From an uncultured Paracoccaceae bacterium (GTDB lineage Bacteria; Pseudomonadota; Alphaproteobacteria; Rhodobacterales; Rhodobacteraceae): DNA of 54,463 bases. The position numbers and the translations under genes are program-made. Position 1 is the stretch's first letter. Every line of letters begins with the position of its first letter. The notes beneath the pieces are model-generated. The model did no database searches and was not told where the DNA came from. It saw nothing but the letters and a program-made list of their open reading frames with translations. This document shows positions 52,267 to 54,463 of this stretch, in pieces. The stretch spans positions 1-54,463 of the forward strand of contig CANMFL010000012.1 in the NCBI GenBank assembly GCA_947497185.1, written 5' to 3'.

Positions 52267-53450
52267 TGAGCGAATTTTTTATGTCTAAATGCCTATTTAT
52301 AACTTGGGATGGTCCTCAGACCAGCTATATCGAAGGGCTGTTTCTGCCGATCTTTGAGGGGCTGTCCGAACATGGGCACCAGTTTCACGTTCTTCAATTC
52401 ACATGGGCAGACAAGGAACGTGTCACGGCGACAGAGGCACGTTGCCGTGCTATCGGCGTGCCATACCGTGCTGTAAGGATCAGTCGAAGGTTGGGGCCTC
52501 TGGGTCCATTGATGACGGCAATCCGGGGTGCAAGGCACATCAAGAAAGCTGTGCGTGACTGGCAAATTGATACGCTGATGCCTCGGAGCCTCATGCCAGC
52601 CCTTGCTACGCTTTGGATGCGTGATCGCAGTGGGATTCGAGTGATCTTTGATGCAGATGGTTTTGCGGTAGATGAAAGGGTTGATTTTGCGGGCTTGTCG
52701 CCGCGTGGTCTCAACTATCGCATCATGCGTGACATTGAAGCGCAAATGGTCCGCGTCGCCGATACGGTTCTCACCCGCTCAGAGGCTGCCATCCCGATAC
52801 TTCAGGCACGGGCCGGTGCGGGTACAGACCTTTCAAAGTACTATGTGGTAACAAATGGGCGCAAGATCACACCCCTCGTTGGCTTTCGCGATGATCTCGA
52901 TAACAGCCGTGCGCCGGTGATTTGTTACGCTGGCTCTATCGGTGCGCAGTATTGCCCTGAATCGATGCTGGATGTTGCCTGCGCGATCCGAGCGCGCCTT
53001 CCTGATCTGGAATTCAGGATATTCTCGGCAGATGGTGACAATATGGAAAAGGTGATCGCCAATTCCGGCTTACGTGACCGGAGCTGGATCAAGATTGAAC
53101 GGCTTGAACCTCAAGATGTCCTGACGCATCTCGCCGCCTGTGATGTCGCAATCTCTCTTCGAAAACCCGCATTTTCAACGCAAGGGGTCGCACCGATTAA
53201 GCTGGGCGACTACCTGCTAGCAGGGTTGCCTATCATTGGGTCAGCAGGAGTTGGTAATACCCGTCCACTTATAGATGCCGGGGTGTTCCTCGCTAGCGAC
53301 GGGAGCAACGAAGACGAGATCGTTGATTGGGTCATCCATAGAGTGATGAAGGATCGCGCAGCCATGCGTGGAACCTGCCGAGATATTGGTGAAGCGCAAT
53401 TTTCAATTTCGGGATCAGTTGCGCGATATTTAACGAGCTTCAATGAGTGA
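52266..53450 (+). CDS. Glycosyltransferase, GT-B type
   Basis: This is a 394-residue protein with GT-B architecture. KCLFITWDGPQTSYIEGLFL is the N-terminal motif of a group of GTs found in exopolysaccharide clusters; VICYAGSIGAQYCPESMLDV and the donor region QGVAPIKLGDYLLAGLPIIG follow. There is no canonical EX7E, as often in this subgroup. A second in-frame ATG five codons in (MSKCLF) is an alternative start that would remove the overlap with the upstream gene. It is the last clear gene before the degraded IS30-like element. Confidence 0.85.
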   Translation: MSEFFMSKCLFITWDGPQTSYIEGLFLPIFEGLSEHGHQFHVLQFTWADKERVTATEARCRAIGVPYRAVRISRRLGPLGPLMTAIRGARHIKKAVRDWQIDTLMPRSLMPALATLWMRDRSGIRVIFDADGFAVDERVDFAGLSPRGLNYRIMRDIEAQMVRVADTVLTRSEAAIPILQARAGAGTDLSKYYVVTNGRKITPLVGFRDDLDNSRAPVICYAGSIGAQYCPESMLDVACAIRARLPDLEFRIFSADGDNMEKVIANSGLRDRSWIKIERLEPQDVLTHLAACDVAISLRKPAFSTQGVAPIKLGDYLLAGLPIIGSAGVGNTRPLIDAGVFLASDGSNEDEIVDWVIHRVMKDRAAMRGTCRDIGEAQFSISGSVARYLTSFNE

Positions 53451-53490
53451 GAAGAAAGTATGTGAACTCAAGTTAGGTTGCGACATTTCT

Positions 53491-54463
53491 CTATCCAAGT
53501 TTTCTGAGTTCTGCTGCGAATGCCTCGGCTGGCGTTTTCCACCCCAAGCACTTCCTTGGGGTTCCGTTAAGGCGCTCACAAATCTTCTTCATATCGCGAT
53601 CCGAGAGCGTTGAGATTGGTGTGTCGCGTGGCAGATACCGTCGCGCTCGTTTGTTCAGGTTTTCAACGGATCCTTTCTGCCATGGAGCTTGCGGATCACA
53701 GAACTAGGCCTCGGTTCCGATCCCAGGTTTCAGTTTTCGCCAGCCTGAGAACTCAATCCCACGGTCAAAAGTGATGGATTGGCGGGCCGTTTGGGGCAGG
53801 GGCTCCATGACATTCATCAACCGCGCCATGAAGTGGTTTGAACTGCGATCATTGTTGCGAAACAACACAGCATATCGCGTCTTGCGTTCGACCAAAGATG
53901 CCACATTGGTCTTGCCGTGTTCGCGTCGAAAGATCATCAGATTTCCTTCCCAGGCGCCAAAATGCTCTCGGTCCTTGACGTGCTCGGGCCTGTTGTGGAT
54001 TGAGCGTTCAAGCGGAAACATCATGCCGCGTGGCGTCCTCGCCGCATGGCGCGGTTTCCGCTTCTTACGGCGATCTGGCAGATATCGTGCGAGCTCCTGA
54101 GACTGACCATCTGAACTGTAGACATAAGAATAGATCGTCTCATGGCTGACGGTGGTTGTATGGCCTTCAAACTTCAAACGGCCTGCAATCTGTTCGGGTG
54201 ACCAACCTTCCTGAAGCCGGTCGATGACAGCTTCACGGAGTGCCGGAATGCGCACCAGCTTTCTACGTCTTGCGCGACGCTCAGCGGTGCATCGCTGTGC
54301 CGTCATTCCATAATAACCACTCAGCTGAGGTAGCTCGTCGTCCTTAAAGAAGTTGCGTTTGATCTCGCGATAGATAGTTGCGCGGTGTGTGCGCGATACG
54401 TGAAGCGCGACTCTTGTTCCGGCGAGGGTAGGGTGCTCATCGCATTTCCTCCAACATTTTTTC
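53491..54463 (-). pseudogene. IS30-family transposase, broken and cut by window edge
   Basis: The family sequence reads from the right edge (about T-L-A-G-T-R-V-A-L-H-V-S-R-T-H-R, then TIYREIKRN) through WSPEQIAGRLK, HETIYSYVY and VSLVERKTR-like blocks to ITFDRGIEF. An in-frame TAG (53704-53706) then interrupts it, and the rest of the protein continues in frame behind it (FCDPQAPWQKGSVENLN and on to a TAG at 53491-53493). The stop probably replaces a Trp codon. The first catalytic Asp, normally in W-E-G-D-L, reads W-E-G-N-L. Two independent defects point to a dead element. The N-terminus lies beyond the window. Confidence 0.85.

Overview
The window looks like part of a plasmid or chromid from a marine alphaproteobacterium, most likely of the roseobacter group (Rhodobacteraceae). 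The reasons are a ParA/ParB module next to a Rep_3-type initiator with palindromic parS-like sites, alphaproteobacterial type VI secretion (T6SS) cargo that resembles the Agrobacterium Tde/Tdi type, and an exopolysaccharide cluster beside the replication genes, an arrangement known from roseobacter plasmids. No tRNA, rRNA or CRISPR array was seen. Taxonomy and replicon type are inferred from gene content only.

Region 1 (about 0.3-28.8 kb) is an arsenal of T6SS cargo with no T6SS structural genes. It holds two vgrG genes, one PAAR and one PAAR-like (DUF4150) spike tip, four DUF4123 adaptors, a DUF2169 gene broken by a frameshift plus a remnant of a second, and five effector/immunity cassettes: (a) a Tde/Ntox15-type DNase with a Tdi1-like GAD/DUF1851 immunity protein; (b) a GxSxG lipase with an ankyrin-repeat lipoprotein; (c) a metzincin-type zinc protease with a 255-residue soluble partner; (d) a large glycine-rich effector with a membrane-anchored SUMF1-fold partner; (e) a hydrophobic, glycine-rich presumptive pore former with a polytopic membrane partner. 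An SLC13 permease, an orphan phage terminase small subunit and some decayed sequence lie between the cassettes.

Region 2 (about 29.2-33.5 kb) is the replication/partition module: parA-parB on the minus strand, rep on the plus strand, and between them an AT-rich segment with tandem 9-mers and iteron-like repeats that is the probable origin. Three perfect 19-bp palindromes, two between parA and parB and one inside parB, are the probable centromere; a degenerate fourth lies inside parA.

Region 3 (about 33.5-49.4 kb, minus strand) is a capsule/exopolysaccharide cluster. It encodes YjbH/YjbF-type outer-envelope proteins, two glycosyltransferases, a UDP-sugar 4-epimerase, a UDP-sugar dehydrogenase, a Wzx flippase, a YdcF-like protein, a polysaccharide deacetylase, a GNAT acetyltransferase, a sulfotransferase, an AsnB-like amidotransferase and an EpsG-like polymerase. 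Together they predict an acidic polymer containing uronic acid that may be sulfated, amidated and partly deacetylated. The initiating phosphoglycosyltransferase and the Wza/Wzc export machine are not in the window.

Region 4 (about 49.9-54.5 kb) holds a complete IS5-family element whose transposase is split by a probable programmed -1 frameshift, two more glycosyltransferase genes on the plus strand, and a decayed IS30-family transposase running off the window edge.
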